A stretch of DNA of 64,000 nt, from positions 2,294,001-2,358,000 of the forward strand of contig CAUVYA020000002.1 in NCBI GenBank assembly GCA_963556045.3, written 5' to 3'. The position numbers were made by a program, and so were the translations under genes. The notes beneath the pieces were generated by a model. The model was not told where the DNA came from, did not search any database, and was given only the letters and a program-made list of their open reading frames with translations. Source of the DNA: UBA4781 sp963556045. GTDB taxonomy: Bacteria > Chloroflexota > Anaerolineae > Anaerolineales > Anaerolineaceae. Positions 9,085 through 18,155 of the stretch are shown in pieces (position 1 is the stretch's first letter; each line of letters opens with the position of its first letter).

Positions 9085-10260
9085 ATGTTCAAAGATGTAT
9101 ATATTATTTCCTATGCAAGAACTCCGGTTGGAAAATTCGGAGGATCTTTAAAGAATGTTAGCACAATAGAATTGGCTACCCATGTCATAAAAAATGCAAT
9201 TGCACGTGCGGCTGTAGAACCTGCTGCTGTTGAAGAAGTAGTGATGGGCTGCGTAGGACAATATGGCTTAAATGCGTTTTTAGGGCGAATTGCAGCATTG
9301 AATGCGGGATGCGCCATTGAGAGTTCAGGTCAGACAGTGAATCGATTGTGCGCTTCTGGACTGCAAGCTATCGTTACAGCGGCAACCGCAATAGACCATA
9401 AAGACATGTCTGTTGTCGTTGCGGGTGGTGCCGAGAACATGAGCGGCTATCCTTTCAGTTCTTTTGGATCACGCTGGGGTTTGAGAATGGGTAATGCGGA
9501 GCTGGTTGATACTCTCCTCACCGCATTAATTGAACCTTTTTCCGGTGAACACATCGCGAGTACCGCAGAAAATATCGCCGAGCGATATGGATTAACCCGT
9601 GAAAGAATTGACACGTATGCGGTTGAAAGCCAGGTTCGTGCTGCCAGCGCAATTGCAAATGGTTATTTTGTTGACGAAATCGTGCCGCTGGAAGTGAAAG
9701 ACGGTAAAGAGATCAGGCTTTTCACAACGGATGAACACCCGCGGCAGACCAGCCTGGAACAGCTTGCTAAATTGAAAACGATCTTTAAAAAAGATGGTGT
9801 GGTCACGGCAGGAAATTCCTCCGGCATCAATGATGCGGCTGCAGCCATGGTTCTGATGGATTCAGAGACAATGCAGCACAATCACTGCAAACCGAAAGCA
9901 AAGATCCTGGATTATGCGGTTTCGGGTGTGGATCCGCAATATATGGGTATGGGTCCGGTCAATTCCACAAATAAACTATTGGAAAAATGTGGGATGGATA
10001 TCAAAGATATTGGATTGTGGGAATTAAATGAAGCTTTTGCTTCCCAGGCGGTTGCCTGCATGGATGAATTAAATCTGGACCCCAATATTGTGAATGTGAA
10101 CGGCAGCGGAATTTCTCTTGGTCATCCGATCGGCGCCACCGGCGCCATCATTGCCATTAAACTGCTGAGCGAGATGAAGCGCAGAAGCATCCAATATGGA
10201 ATTGCTACGCTGTGCATCGGCGGTGGTCAGGGACTATCGGTTCTATTTGAGAATATTTGA
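9085..10260 (+). CDS. Acetyl-CoA C-acetyltransferase (thiolase)
   Basis: This 391-residue protein is full length for a biosynthetic/degradative thiolase. The acyl-accepting cysteine is C89 in NRLCASGLQA. The C-terminal SLGHPIGATGA and CIGGGQG motifs supply the catalytic histidine and second cysteine, and NEAFASQA lies before them. It would interconvert acetoacetyl-CoA and two acetyl-CoA, or cleave a longer 3-ketoacyl-CoA. In this operon it could recover acetyl-CoA from the acyl-CoA or acetoacetate made by the BKACE enzyme. No CoA-transferase is present here to activate free acetoacetate. Confidence 0.94.
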   Translation: MFKDVYIISYARTPVGKFGGSLKNVSTIELATHVIKNAIARAAVEPAAVEEVVMGCVGQYGLNAFLGRIAALNAGCAIESSGQTVNRLCASGLQAIVTAATAIDHKDMSVVVAGGAENMSGYPFSSFGSRWGLRMGNAELVDTLLTALIEPFSGEHIASTAENIAERYGLTRERIDTYAVESQVRAASAIANGYFVDEIVPLEVKDGKEIRLFTTDEHPRQTSLEQLAKLKTIFKKDGVVTAGNSSGINDAAAAMVLMDSETMQHNHCKPKAKILDYAVSGVDPQYMGMGPVNSTNKLLEKCGMDIKDIGLWELNEAFASQAVACMDELNLDPNIVNVNGSGISLGHPIGATGAIIAIKLLSEMKRRSIQYGIATLCIGGGQGLSVLFENI

Positions 10261-10274
10261 TCGAGGTTGGGTTC

Positions 10275-11708
10275 ATGAATGAAAAGTCAATAGAAAAAAC
10301 AACAATACTCGAAACGCTGAAGCCTTATGACATAAATTGTGTAAATAAAAATCTTGATTCTGCCATGCGTGATTTTCGCAGGAAAATCATTGTACTGGAT
10401 GATGATCCAACCGGTGTACAGACCGTACATGATATTTATGTGTATACGGATTGGTCAAAAGAATCCATTCGACAGGGTTTTGATGATGACAAAGCGATGT
10501 TTTTCATCCTGACCAATTCGCGCGGTTTCACCGGAGAAGAAACACAGCGTATGCATGCAGAAATAGCCGAGAATATCGCGGAAGTATCACAAGCAACCGG
10601 CAAGGATTTCTTAATCGTAAGCCGCAGTGATTCCACGTTGCGAGGGCATTACCCGATCGAAACGCTCATACTCAAAGACCGGATCGAAGAACTTACCGGT
10701 AAAAAGGTGGATGGTGAGATCATCATGCCGTTCTTTGTAGAGGGCGGTCGCTATACGATCGATAATGTTCATTACGTGGCAGATGGGAATACTCTTGTGC
10801 CTGCAGCCAGCACGGAATTTGCGGCTGATAGAACATTCGGATATGCCTCTTCCGATCTACGAGAATGGGTCGAGGAAAAAACAGGCGGGAAATATTCAAA
10901 AGAAAGCGTAACCTGCATTACGCTGGATGAACTGCGCAGCCTTGATTATGCAGGCATCCGTCAAAAACTGGATAGAATTACGGGTTTTAATAAAGTTGTT
11001 GTCAACGCGGTTGAATATGCCGATGTGAAGGTTTTTGTCACTGCCCTGATCAAGGTGCTGGAAAAGAAAAATTTCTTATTTAGAACTGCAGCCGCACTAC
11101 CAAGGGTGATCGGACAGGTCCACGAAAAAGGATTGTTGACCAGAGAAGAACTGGTAAATACAACCAATAAGAACGGTGGATTCATCATTGTCGGTTCGCA
11201 TGTGAAGAAAACGACCCGCCAGCTTGAACGGCTAAAAGAACTCGACAGCATCAGTTTCATTGAGTTCAACTGTTTTCTGGTTGTGGATGATCAGGCGCTG
11301 GAGCAGGAGCTGGAACGCGTGATCCAGCTTGCCAATGAGAATATCAAAAAAGGAAAAACCGTTGCTGTGTACACGCGCAGAGAACGGCTCGATGTAAATA
11401 GTGGAAATAAGGAAGATGATCTGCGTCTGGCGGTCAAGATCTCGGAAGCGGTTACCACAATCGCATCCAGTATCACAGTAAGACCAAACTTTATCATAGC
11501 AAAGGGCGGTATTACATCCAGTGATGTTGGCACGAAAGCGCTGGAGGTTAAAAAAGCACTGGTACTGGGTCAGATACTGCCCGGAATTCCAGTATGGATG
11601 ACCGGTGCGGAAAGCAGGTTCCCCAATATGCCCTATGTGATTTTCCCGGGAAATGTTGGAAGCGAAACTGCTCTGCGCGATGCAGTTGAGATCATGCAAA
11701 TAAATTAA
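10275..11708 (+). CDS. Four-carbon acid sugar kinase family protein (DUF1537)
   Basis: About 477 residues with the DUF1537 layout. The N-terminal domain has IIVLDDDPTGVQTVHD and RSDSTLRGHYPIE. The C-terminal nucleotide-binding part has AKGGITSSDVGTKAL and FPGNVGSETAL. Family members phosphorylate 3-oxo-tetronates and related sugar acids with ATP before aldol or decarboxylative cleavage. The frame is open from a TTG at 10257 that overlaps the thiolase stop. I prefer ATG 10275, because GAGG sits 8 bases before it. Together with the class II aldolase it supports a phosphorylated acid-sugar intermediate. Confidence 0.88.
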   Translation: MNEKSIEKTTILETLKPYDINCVNKNLDSAMRDFRRKIIVLDDDPTGVQTVHDIYVYTDWSKESIRQGFDDDKAMFFILTNSRGFTGEETQRMHAEIAENIAEVSQATGKDFLIVSRSDSTLRGHYPIETLILKDRIEELTGKKVDGEIIMPFFVEGGRYTIDNVHYVADGNTLVPAASTEFAADRTFGYASSDLREWVEEKTGGKYSKESVTCITLDELRSLDYAGIRQKLDRITGFNKVVVNAVEYADVKVFVTALIKVLEKKNFLFRTAAALPRVIGQVHEKGLLTREELVNTTNKNGGFIIVGSHVKKTTRQLERLKELDSISFIEFNCFLVVDDQALEQELERVIQLANENIKKGKTVAVYTRRERLDVNSGNKEDDLRLAVKISEAVTTIASSITVRPNFIIAKGGITSSDVGTKALEVKKALVLGQILPGIPVWMTGAESRFPNMPYVIFPGNVGSETALRDAVEIMQIN

Positions 11709-11718
11709 TCACAGGTGA

Positions 11719-12468
11719 ATGATGAAGAAAAAACTTGAAGGAAAATACGCAGTTGTGACTGGTGCTGCAAGAGGGATTGGTGAAGCGATCGCGAAGCGTT
11801 TATATGATGATGGTGCAGCGGGAATTGCAATACTGGATATTGATCAGGATAGTGCTCAGAAAGCAGCCGCAAGAATTGATGCATCAGGAAAGATCGCCTT
11901 TGGCTTTTCGTGCAATGTGGCAGAAAAACAGCAAGTCAATGAAGTATTCAACGAGATCAAGCAGCAGTTTGGGCGCATAGACATTCTGGTTAATAACGCC
12001 GGAATCACACGCGACAGCATGTTCCATAAAATGGAAGAGGAGCAGTGGGATGCTGTGTTAGCCGTCAATCTCAACGGCGTGTATAACTGCTGTAAAGCAG
12101 TGATCTCCGATATGCGTGAACAGAAATACGGGAAGATCGTCAACCTGGCTTCCGTATCTGCCTTTGGGAATATTGGACAAACCAACTATGGGGCTACCAA
12201 AGCTGCTGTGATCGGTTTAACGAAGTGTCTGGCAAAAGAGGTGGCAAGAAACAATATCACGGTAAATGCCATTGCCCCCAGCTATGTAGAAACGGAAATG
12301 ATGCAAGCTGTTCCCGAAAAGGTACGTGAAATGTTCTTGAGCAAGGTGCCCGCTCAGAGGTTTGCAGAACCATCGGAGATCGCCGCAGTGGCAGCTTTCC
12401 TTGCGTCGGATGATTCCAGTTTTGTGACAGGTGAATGCATCGTAGCTTCTGGCGGCTCATACATGTGA
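11719..12468 (+). CDS. Short-chain dehydrogenase/reductase (FabG-like)
   Basis: The 249-residue protein has the classical SDR set: TGAARGIGEA cofactor loop near residue 15, LVNNAGIT near residue 90, catalytic serine in LASVSAFG, and YGATK. It oxidises or reduces a hydroxy/keto group with NAD(P). In this operon it could make the 3-oxo acid that feeds the kinase or the BKACE enzyme, rather than act in fatty-acid synthesis. Two adjacent ATGs (11719, 11722) follow AGGTGA; the second gives better spacing. Confidence 0.9.
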   Translation: MMKKKLEGKYAVVTGAARGIGEAIAKRLYDDGAAGIAILDIDQDSAQKAAARIDASGKIAFGFSCNVAEKQQVNEVFNEIKQQFGRIDILVNNAGITRDSMFHKMEEEQWDAVLAVNLNGVYNCCKAVISDMREQKYGKIVNLASVSAFGNIGQTNYGATKAAVIGLTKCLAKEVARNNITVNAIAPSYVETEMMQAVPEKVREMFLSKVPAQRFAEPSEIAAVAAFLASDDSSFVTGECIVASGGSYM

Positions 12469-12507
12469 TCGGACGTTGAGATCGCTTTACAAGGATTGGA
12501 TAAATAG

Positions 12508-13356
12508 ATGGATCTGGTCACCCTTAGAGAATTATTAGACGAAACCAATGATGAATACGCTGTCCCGGCAGTGAATTGTTTTAACCTGGAAATGATCCAA
12601 TCTGTGCTGGAGGCAGCCGAAGAATTACGCTCGCCAATCATCGTTCAATCGGGATCAAAAGATGTGCTGTATTCCTCACCTGAAACGATCGTTGCGATAG
12701 CGCAGGCAGCAGCGAAAAATAAGCAAGTCCGATTTGCCATCCATCTCGATCATGGGCATGATTATGACATCGCTGTGCGCTGTATTCGCGCCGGTTACAC
12801 CAGTGTCATGTTCGATGGATCAACTCTGAATTTTCAGGAAAATATAGCTATCACCTCCAGAGTGGTCGAACTGGCTCATGCGGCGGGCACTTCGTGTGAA
12901 GCAGAACTGGGAACGATTGGGGATCGGGATGAAGAAGGTGAAAAGATAGCCAACGACTATATGACGGACCCTGATGCTGCAGGAGAATTTGTAAAGGGAA
13001 CCGGTGTGGATTGTCTGGCTGTTGGAATAGGAAATGCACATGGTTTGTATCCACTTCCACCAAAACTTGACCTGGGACGGTTGGAAAAGATAAAAGCATC
13101 AACCGGCATCCCGCTTGTATTGCATGGAGGTTCAGGTTTGCCGGAGGAACAGATCAAAGCTGCCATCAAACTGGGTATCGCGAAAATTAATTTTTCAACA
13201 AGCGCGCGGAACAGTATGATCACCCATGTAAAAAAGTATATCGATGAAAATTCAGAGAACCTGAAAGCAGATTTGATGTGTGCAGCCGGGCGCGCAGGCT
13301 TTAAGAAAGCCGTATATGAAATGGTTCGTTTATGCGGTTCTGAGAATAAGGCATAG
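12508..13356 (+). CDS. Class II fructose/tagatose-bisphosphate aldolase family protein
   Basis: This 282-residue TIM-barrel aldolase shows HLDHGHDYD (about residues 79-87, zinc ligand and catalytic aspartate), GNAHGLYP and LHGGSGLPEEQ (zinc ligands and phosphate site). Length and motifs match the KbaY/GatY/Fba group, which splits a ketose (bis)phosphate into dihydroxyacetone phosphate and an aldehyde. As the last gene of the operon it probably cleaves the phosphorylated product of the DUF1537 kinase pathway. The exact substrate cannot be read from sequence. Confidence 0.9.
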   Translation: MDLVTLRELLDETNDEYAVPAVNCFNLEMIQSVLEAAEELRSPIIVQSGSKDVLYSSPETIVAIAQAAAKNKQVRFAIHLDHGHDYDIAVRCIRAGYTSVMFDGSTLNFQENIAITSRVVELAHAAGTSCEAELGTIGDRDEEGEKIANDYMTDPDAAGEFVKGTGVDCLAVGIGNAHGLYPLPPKLDLGRLEKIKASTGIPLVLHGGSGLPEEQIKAAIKLGIAKINFSTSARNSMITHVKKYIDENSENLKADLMCAAGRAGFKKAVYEMVRLCGSENKA

Positions 13357-13442
13357 ATGCTTTCTTTTGGAAAGTACATGCATTTTACTGGTAGAGAGGT
13401 TAGCGAACTCGATTACGGGTAAAGAATTTACTGGTATGCGGG

Positions 13443-13490
13443 AAAGAGAGAAAGTGGTCATATTTAAATTAATGATCACTTTCTCTCTTT
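13443..13490. terminator. Long inverted repeat between convergent operons
   Basis: Arms at 13443-13461 and 13472-13490 match at 18 of 19 positions (AAAGAGAGAAAGTG core) around a 10-base loop. The repeat lies exactly between the 3' ends of the aldolase and mannosidase genes and probably ends transcription from both sides, although the T tracts are short. Confidence 0.7.
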
Positions 13491-13494
13491 AAAT

Positions 13495-16212
13495 TCACGC
13501 TTGCGGGTCAATATGATCCTCTTTGGCAAGATAGATCTTCAATGTGACCGCAGTATAACGATCGATCTTCCCAATCCTGATAATATTTAGATCCATGATT
13601 TCCAATGCTTTATCATTGGTTTCGTTAAAGCTTGATACATAGGCGCCGTTAAGGGGTGTATAGAAAGTGACAGCTACATTTTCAACGGGTTGTGATGCGG
13701 CATTATACATTCGAAGGATCAGGGCGTTTTCACACTCTGCTTTTTTAAGAGCGCTGACCATGATCTCCTGTTTGTTAATGGAAAATAATCCCAAATCGCC
13801 GGATGCGATTGGCTGTAATTGCTGCTGAATATGGGTGCATAGGTTTTCGATCTCGATGAATTGACCGATTATATTTTCACGATGCAGGATCCTTCGGCTG
13901 TGGATTCTGTTCTGCACTGCAAGCGGGGGCGCATCAAACTCGGCAGCTTCCCTTGCAATCAAACTGTCATCGAAATTTCCAGCGTGGGGGAAGAGAGCAT
14001 ATTCCAGGGTATGAGATCCCGAACACTGTGCATCGGGAGCAGCGACAGCCATCCCGGAAGGTCTTCCCGGACGGATGAGAAGATCAGGTTTGCCCATCAT
14101 TCCCACCCCACGCAGCAACGTGATAGCGATGGTGTGATCGTCATAGATCTCATACTCCGGCAGACCGCGGTTGAGCACCGCCAGACCGCGCTTGCCATCA
14201 TGCAGATCAACAAAACGCTGCTGAGAATAAATGGGAAGCGGTTTTTCCTTCCATCCCTTTGATTTCCAGCCCTTGCTGGGGATGTGATTGGGACGCCTGA
14301 TGGTGCCGAACTGGGTTTCAGCAAAGGATACAGAGGATTGAACACCCGCATCAAACAGAACGCGCACACGGTGGTCGAGAACATTGTTTTCGATGGTCGT
14401 GGAAAAGTCAATGCGACGCATTTGAGAGTAAAGGCGCACAAGGGTGACCAGGTTGAGGGGAAGAGTGGTTTGCGAGCGGTGTTCGTCATCATCTACCAGT
14501 TTTTCGGGAACATTTAGTGTTGTTTCGATGCGTACTGTCGTGAAAATTTCACCGCTCTCTATGATATCCACTCTGGCTGATGCCCCCTGAGAGGTGATGA
14601 TGGTGTCATTTTTTACGGGCGAGTAGTTGTAGGTATCGCCCGCATCTCCACGATCTTCAAAGAGCAGCAGGTTATCCAGAGTTATGTCATTCATCTTGTC
14701 GTATAGGAGCATGCTGCCATTCTGCCTGACCTGCAGAGTGTAGAAGGGGCTGTCAATCTGTTTGTTTTCTATGCGGAATGGATGTTCTTTTGGTGTTGTT
14801 GATTTTCCTGTTTGAATGACGAACTGTCTGCAGCCATAATTAGCATCAAAATCCACATAGAAGCTGATATTCATTCGAAAATGAATATCTTTACCATGCA
14901 GGTAGAGTGTCCAGATGCTGAGCGTTGAAACATCCACTTTTTCTACCTTCTCTACCTGATAGGGGATCGAGGAACCCTGTGCGTCAAACAGCGTGAACTC
15001 TTCTTTAGTAACATAGACGGTGGCATGCACTAATTGCCTGCTTTTCGTCATGGCGTTATTAAAAACAGTAAGGGTCAGATCTTCACCGTTTCCATGAGCG
15101 CAAATGGCGCGCGAATACGCTTTCAATAAACTGGTGCCGATGTTCTCGATATCGGTGAAGCGCTGGTCCATCTCATGATGGACTTCATCGCTGCAGCAGC
15201 CACATAACCCATCATGCGTTTGGTTTTGCAGCAGGATCTTCCATGCCTGGCGGATCAGACCCCGGGGGTATTCCGCGCCCAGCAGCCATGCAAGCGAGGT
15301 GACCGGTTCAACATATTTTTCCAGCATCGTTTCCATCTGTCTGTTTTTCTGCTTTTGATAAATACGGGTGGAAGCGATGCTGGTGTGCACGCGATGTTTA
15401 CAGGGAGAGATCATTTCACCCTGCTGCACGGGCAGGCTCTCTGTGCTTTCTTTGACGGCATGCATGTATTCTTCCAGTGTGCTGTGAACATATCGCTCTT
15501 TTTTGCTGGAACGATTAAGGTTCTCGATGAGGTCGGGAAGGAACGCCTGCGGAAACTGGTGATCCACACCGTTCATGAGCAGGATATGGTCACCGGTCGT
15601 CCATTTCTTCAGTGCCAGTACAGCCTGCCTGATGCGCAGTTTGCCCTTTACGTTATCCTCAGGCAGGAACATGGCGTTGCTGTAGCCATTCGGCAGGGAT
15701 ATTGCCAGAACCCGGTCGCCGTTGATCCCTTCCCAGGTAAATTCGCAGGTTTCAATGTCTTCCGGAACTCCGCGCATGACCACGGCACAATCGATGCCAA
15801 ACCCTGCAAGGATGTGGGGCATCTGCCCCGATTGACCGAAGGAGTCGGGCAGGTACCCGATCATCATGCTCTTGCCGAATTTCTCGGCGATCTCCATCCC
15901 GATCTGCAGATTGCGGATCAGGGATTCGCCATCCGGGGCGAATTCATCCGGCTGCACATACCAGGGACCAACGACCAGCCTCTCTGAACGGATGAGATCC
16001 TGCAGGCGATTGTACTGCTCCGGTTTGACCTGCAGGTAATCCTCCAGGGGAACCGATTGCCCATCCAGCAGAAAAGAGCGGTAGCGGCTGTCTTGTTCGA
16101 GGATCTCCATTACATGATCAAGGACATGAACAAGTCTGGTGCGGAAATACTGGAAGGGACGATACCATTCCCGATCCCAGTGTGTGTGCGAGACGAGATG
16201 AATTGTTTTCAT
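13495..16212 (-). CDS. Glycoside hydrolase family 38 alpha-mannosidase (mannosylglycerate hydrolase-like)
   Basis: This 905-residue protein opens with the family 38 signature VSHTHWDREWYRPF (zinc ligands in the HWD segment). It has the nucleophile region GYLPDSFGQSGQMP and the substrate-loop sequence NQTHDGLCGCCSDEV. Length fits bacterial GH38 such as MngB. It lies directly downstream of a fructose-type PTS on the same strand. In the known mng system the PTS imports 2-O-alpha-mannosylglycerate as the 6-phosphate and the mannosidase splits it into mannose-6-phosphate and glycerate. I infer the same kind of role here; another alpha-mannoside is possible. No signal peptide is seen, so it is cytoplasmic. 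Confidence 0.88.
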   Translation of the reverse strand: MKTIHLVSHTHWDREWYRPFQYFRTRLVHVLDHVMEILEQDSRYRSFLLDGQSVPLEDYLQVKPEQYNRLQDLIRSERLVVGPWYVQPDEFAPDGESLIRNLQIGMEIAEKFGKSMMIGYLPDSFGQSGQMPHILAGFGIDCAVVMRGVPEDIETCEFTWEGINGDRVLAISLPNGYSNAMFLPEDNVKGKLRIRQAVLALKKWTTGDHILLMNGVDHQFPQAFLPDLIENLNRSSKKERYVHSTLEEYMHAVKESTESLPVQQGEMISPCKHRVHTSIASTRIYQKQKNRQMETMLEKYVEPVTSLAWLLGAEYPRGLIRQAWKILLQNQTHDGLCGCCSDEVHHEMDQRFTDIENIGTSLLKAYSRAICAHGNGEDLTLTVFNNAMTKSRQLVHATVYVTKEEFTLFDAQGSSIPYQVEKVEKVDVSTLSIWTLYLHGKDIHFRMNISFYVDFDANYGCRQFVIQTGKSTTPKEHPFRIENKQIDSPFYTLQVRQNGSMLLYDKMNDITLDNLLLFEDRGDAGDTYNYSPVKNDTIITSQGASARVDIIESGEIFTTVRIETTLNVPEKLVDDDEHRSQTTLPLNLVTLVRLYSQMRRIDFSTTIENNVLDHRVRVLFDAGVQSSVSFAETQFGTIRRPNHIPSKGWKSKGWKEKPLPIYSQQRFVDLHDGKRGLAVLNRGLPEYEIYDDHTIAITLLRGVGMMGKPDLLIRPGRPSGMAVAAPDAQCSGSHTLEYALFPHAGNFDDSLIAREAAEFDAPPLAVQNRIHSRRILHRENIIGQFIEIENLCTHIQQQLQPIASGDLGLFSINKQEIMVSALKKAECENALILRMYNAASQPVENVAVTFYTPLNGAYVSSFNETNDKALEIMDLNIIRIGKIDRYTAVTLKIYLAKEDHIDPQA

Positions 16213-16259
16213 GATAGTTGTTCCTTGATCCTATATTAATGGAAATCAAATCTGTTTTG

Positions 16260-16291
16260 CAAGAGAGACACAGTAATCTGTGCCTCTCTTG
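16260..16291 (-). terminator. Intercistronic hairpin between EIIC and mannosidase genes
   Basis: CAAGAGAG and CTCTCTTG flank CACAG-taat-CTGTG. On the minus-strand RNA the single A/C position becomes a G-U pair, so the stem is continuous over 14 pairs. No T tract follows, so it is more likely an RNA-stability or partial-termination element than a full terminator. Confidence 0.5.
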
Positions 16292-16308
16292 TTCGTAGTG
16301 CGTAAATT

Positions 16309-17334
16309 CTATTCTTCTGCCGGCTTTTCAGGAATGTTCTTTTTTAGCAGATTGACCAGCAGTGCGGTGATGATAACGGGGACAACATGGCAGAGGATAT
16401 ATAAAAAGATATTATTTGCACCCGCAAGACCCATCACGGAAGGCATAAGCAATTTGCTGGTGACACCCAGTGCGGATGCCATGACTGCTCCCAGTGCGCT
16501 TCCAACGATGATGGAGGGGATCACGCGGAACGGATCGCTGGCTGCAAAGGGTATAGCGCCTTCGGTCAAACCGATCAATCCCATCACGATAGCCGATTTA
16601 CCGGCAGCTTTTTCTTCCGGGCTGTATTTCTTGGGCGCCAAAAATGTGGCAAGTGCCATAGCCAGTGTGGGAATGGAGATTGCCACCAGCACGGGGGTGC
16701 TGACAGCGTATGCTCCTTCAGTATACGCGCCCAGGGCAAAAGAGAAAGCGATTTTGTTGATCGGACCCCCCATATCGACGGCTATCATTGCCCCTAAAAT
16801 AGCAGACAGAATGATAGCGTTAGTGCCCGACATGTTATTTAACCAGTTGGTTAACCCTACCATTGCTGAACTGATGGGGCGAGCCAGCACGAAATAGGTG
16901 AGACATCCCATAACAATTGGCGTGATGATCGGAATGATGAAATATCCGATGATAAAGTCGGTTGATTGCCCTTTTTTAATTTTATTGAGCAGCAGGCTTT
17001 CCAGCTTCACGAGGTAGCCGGTCAACAGACCGATCAATAAACCGCCGATGAATCCCATGCCAAGCTGATCGCTCAATAATCCGATAACCAGGGCGGTGGG
17101 GATGGCGAGCCTTCCCGCAATGGAATAAGCGATGTATGTTGCCAGGATGGGCGCAATCAACATTTGCGCGTAGGTGCTGATCAATCCCATCAATTCCTGT
17201 AGAGGACCGGGGATGTTTCCCAGCACCATTGTGAGCGCATAGATGATGATGACAGGCAGCATAAAGGAGATGCCGGTCATTAGATGCTGTTTAATATCAC
17301 CAAAAAAATCCTTAAAACCATTATCTTTTGTCAT
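16309..17334 (-). CDS. PTS fructose-family transporter, EIIC component
   Basis: About 341 residues with 8-10 membrane segments and family patterns such as GLLIGLLTGYLVK, IPIITPIVMGC and GLIGLTEGAIPFAASDP. This last is the region that faces the sugar in fructose/mannitol-type EIIC. The open frame reaches back to 17373, overlapping the EIIB gene. I choose ATG 17334 because AAAGGA lies 8 bases before it and the earlier residues look non-coding. It transports and, with EIIB, phosphorylates the sugar. General PTS proteins EI and HPr are not in the window. Confidence 0.9.
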   Translation of the reverse strand: MTKDNGFKDFFGDIKQHLMTGISFMLPVIIIYALTMVLGNIPGPLQELMGLISTYAQMLIAPILATYIAYSIAGRLAIPTALVIGLLSDQLGMGFIGGLLIGLLTGYLVKLESLLLNKIKKGQSTDFIIGYFIIPIITPIVMGCLTYFVLARPISSAMVGLTNWLNNMSGTNAIILSAILGAMIAVDMGGPINKIAFSFALGAYTEGAYAVSTPVLVAISIPTLAMALATFLAPKKYSPEEKAAGKSAIVMGLIGLTEGAIPFAASDPFRVIPSIIVGSALGAVMASALGVTSKLLMPSVMGLAGANNIFLYILCHVVPVIITALLVNLLKKNIPEKPAEE

Positions 17335-17359
17335 TATTTCATTCCTTTCGATATATGAA

Positions 17360-17671
17360 TTATTGTGCGGCAAGCGTAATCGCTTCCTGAATTATTGTTT
17401 CACTATCTTTAATGATCTTGCTGGTTGTAGTATGGAGAGTAGGTAAGTTTGAAAAACGTTCTCCTTCCATTAGGGCAACATCGGCTGCCAGAATGAGCAC
17501 ATCGGCTTCTTCGATATCCTGCTGGGTGATTCTGTCCTGGATGCCCATGAATCCCTGTGTTTCCACTTTGATCTGTGCCCCTAATTTTTCCGCAGCTTTT
17601 TTCAAGGCTGCGCTTGCCATATAGGTATGTGCCATACCGACCGGGCACGACGTTACTGCAATTATTTTCAT
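17360..17671 (-). CDS. PTS fructose-family EIIB component
   Basis: This 103-residue separate EIIB domain has the phosphocysteine motif TSCPVGMAHTYMA (C9), typical of the fructose subfamily. It passes phosphate from EIIA (next gene upstream) to the incoming sugar at EIIC. GAGGTG precedes the ATG. The order IIA-IIB-IIC as three genes differs from fused FruA or MngA proteins, where the domains are one chain. Confidence 0.92.
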   Translation of the reverse strand: MKIIAVTSCPVGMAHTYMASAALKKAAEKLGAQIKVETQGFMGIQDRITQQDIEEADVLILAADVALMEGERFSNLPTLHTTTSKIIKDSETIIQEAITLAAQ

Positions 17672-17681
17672 AGCACCTCAC

Positions 17682-18155
17682 TTAGATACAAGATTGAATT
17701 TTCAACAGAAGCTCTGTTTTACTGGTGGTGTGGAACAGCGTGTCGAGAAAATCATCATCCAGCAGCAAGGTCGCGATCTTTGAGATTAATTCAAGATGTG
17801 TCCGATCTCTGTTCTCACTGCAAACTGCCAGTAAAAAGATCACGGATATTTTTTTGGCTTCTTGCTGGCTGTCCCATGCGATCGGATTCTTTAATCTGCC
17901 GATGGCGATGGAATTTTTAAGGATGGATGACGACGTTCCATGAGGAATAGCCACGCCGATTCCCATATCGGTTGTTTCCACTTTTTCCCGCTCGAGGATA
18001 TCCTGGATGAAGATGGAGCGTTCGTTGATACGCCCATCCGCATACAGCATATCGGCTAACTTGCTGATAGCATTTTCTTTTGTTTTCACCTCCATATTTA
18101 AATTGATGGTTGCAGGGACGATGATCTCCCTTAGATTTTGATTTTGGTTATTCAT
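17682..18155 (-). CDS. PTS EIIA component (fructose/mannitol type)
   Basis: The 157-residue protein is a stand-alone EIIA-2 domain. The phosphorylated histidine lies in GVAIPHGTS (about residue 70), followed by WDSQQEAKKISVIFLLAV, the usual beta-strand pair. It relays phosphate from HPr to EIIB. The start overlaps the end of the PRD regulator by 8 bases, which suggests coupled translation in one operon. Confidence 0.92.
   Translation of the reverse strand: MNNQNQNLREIIVPATINLNMEVKTKENAISKLADMLYADGRINERSIFIQDILEREKVETTDMGIGVAIPHGTSSSILKNSIAIGRLKNPIAWDSQQEAKKISVIFLLAVCSENRDRTHLELISKIATLLLDDDFLDTLFHTTSKTELLLKIQSCI

Noticed and set aside
15214..15987. Long plus-strand open frame inside the mannosidase gene
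   Set aside because: It lies antisense to conserved GH38 sequence, has no domain pattern and no ribosome site; it reflects codon bias of the real gene.
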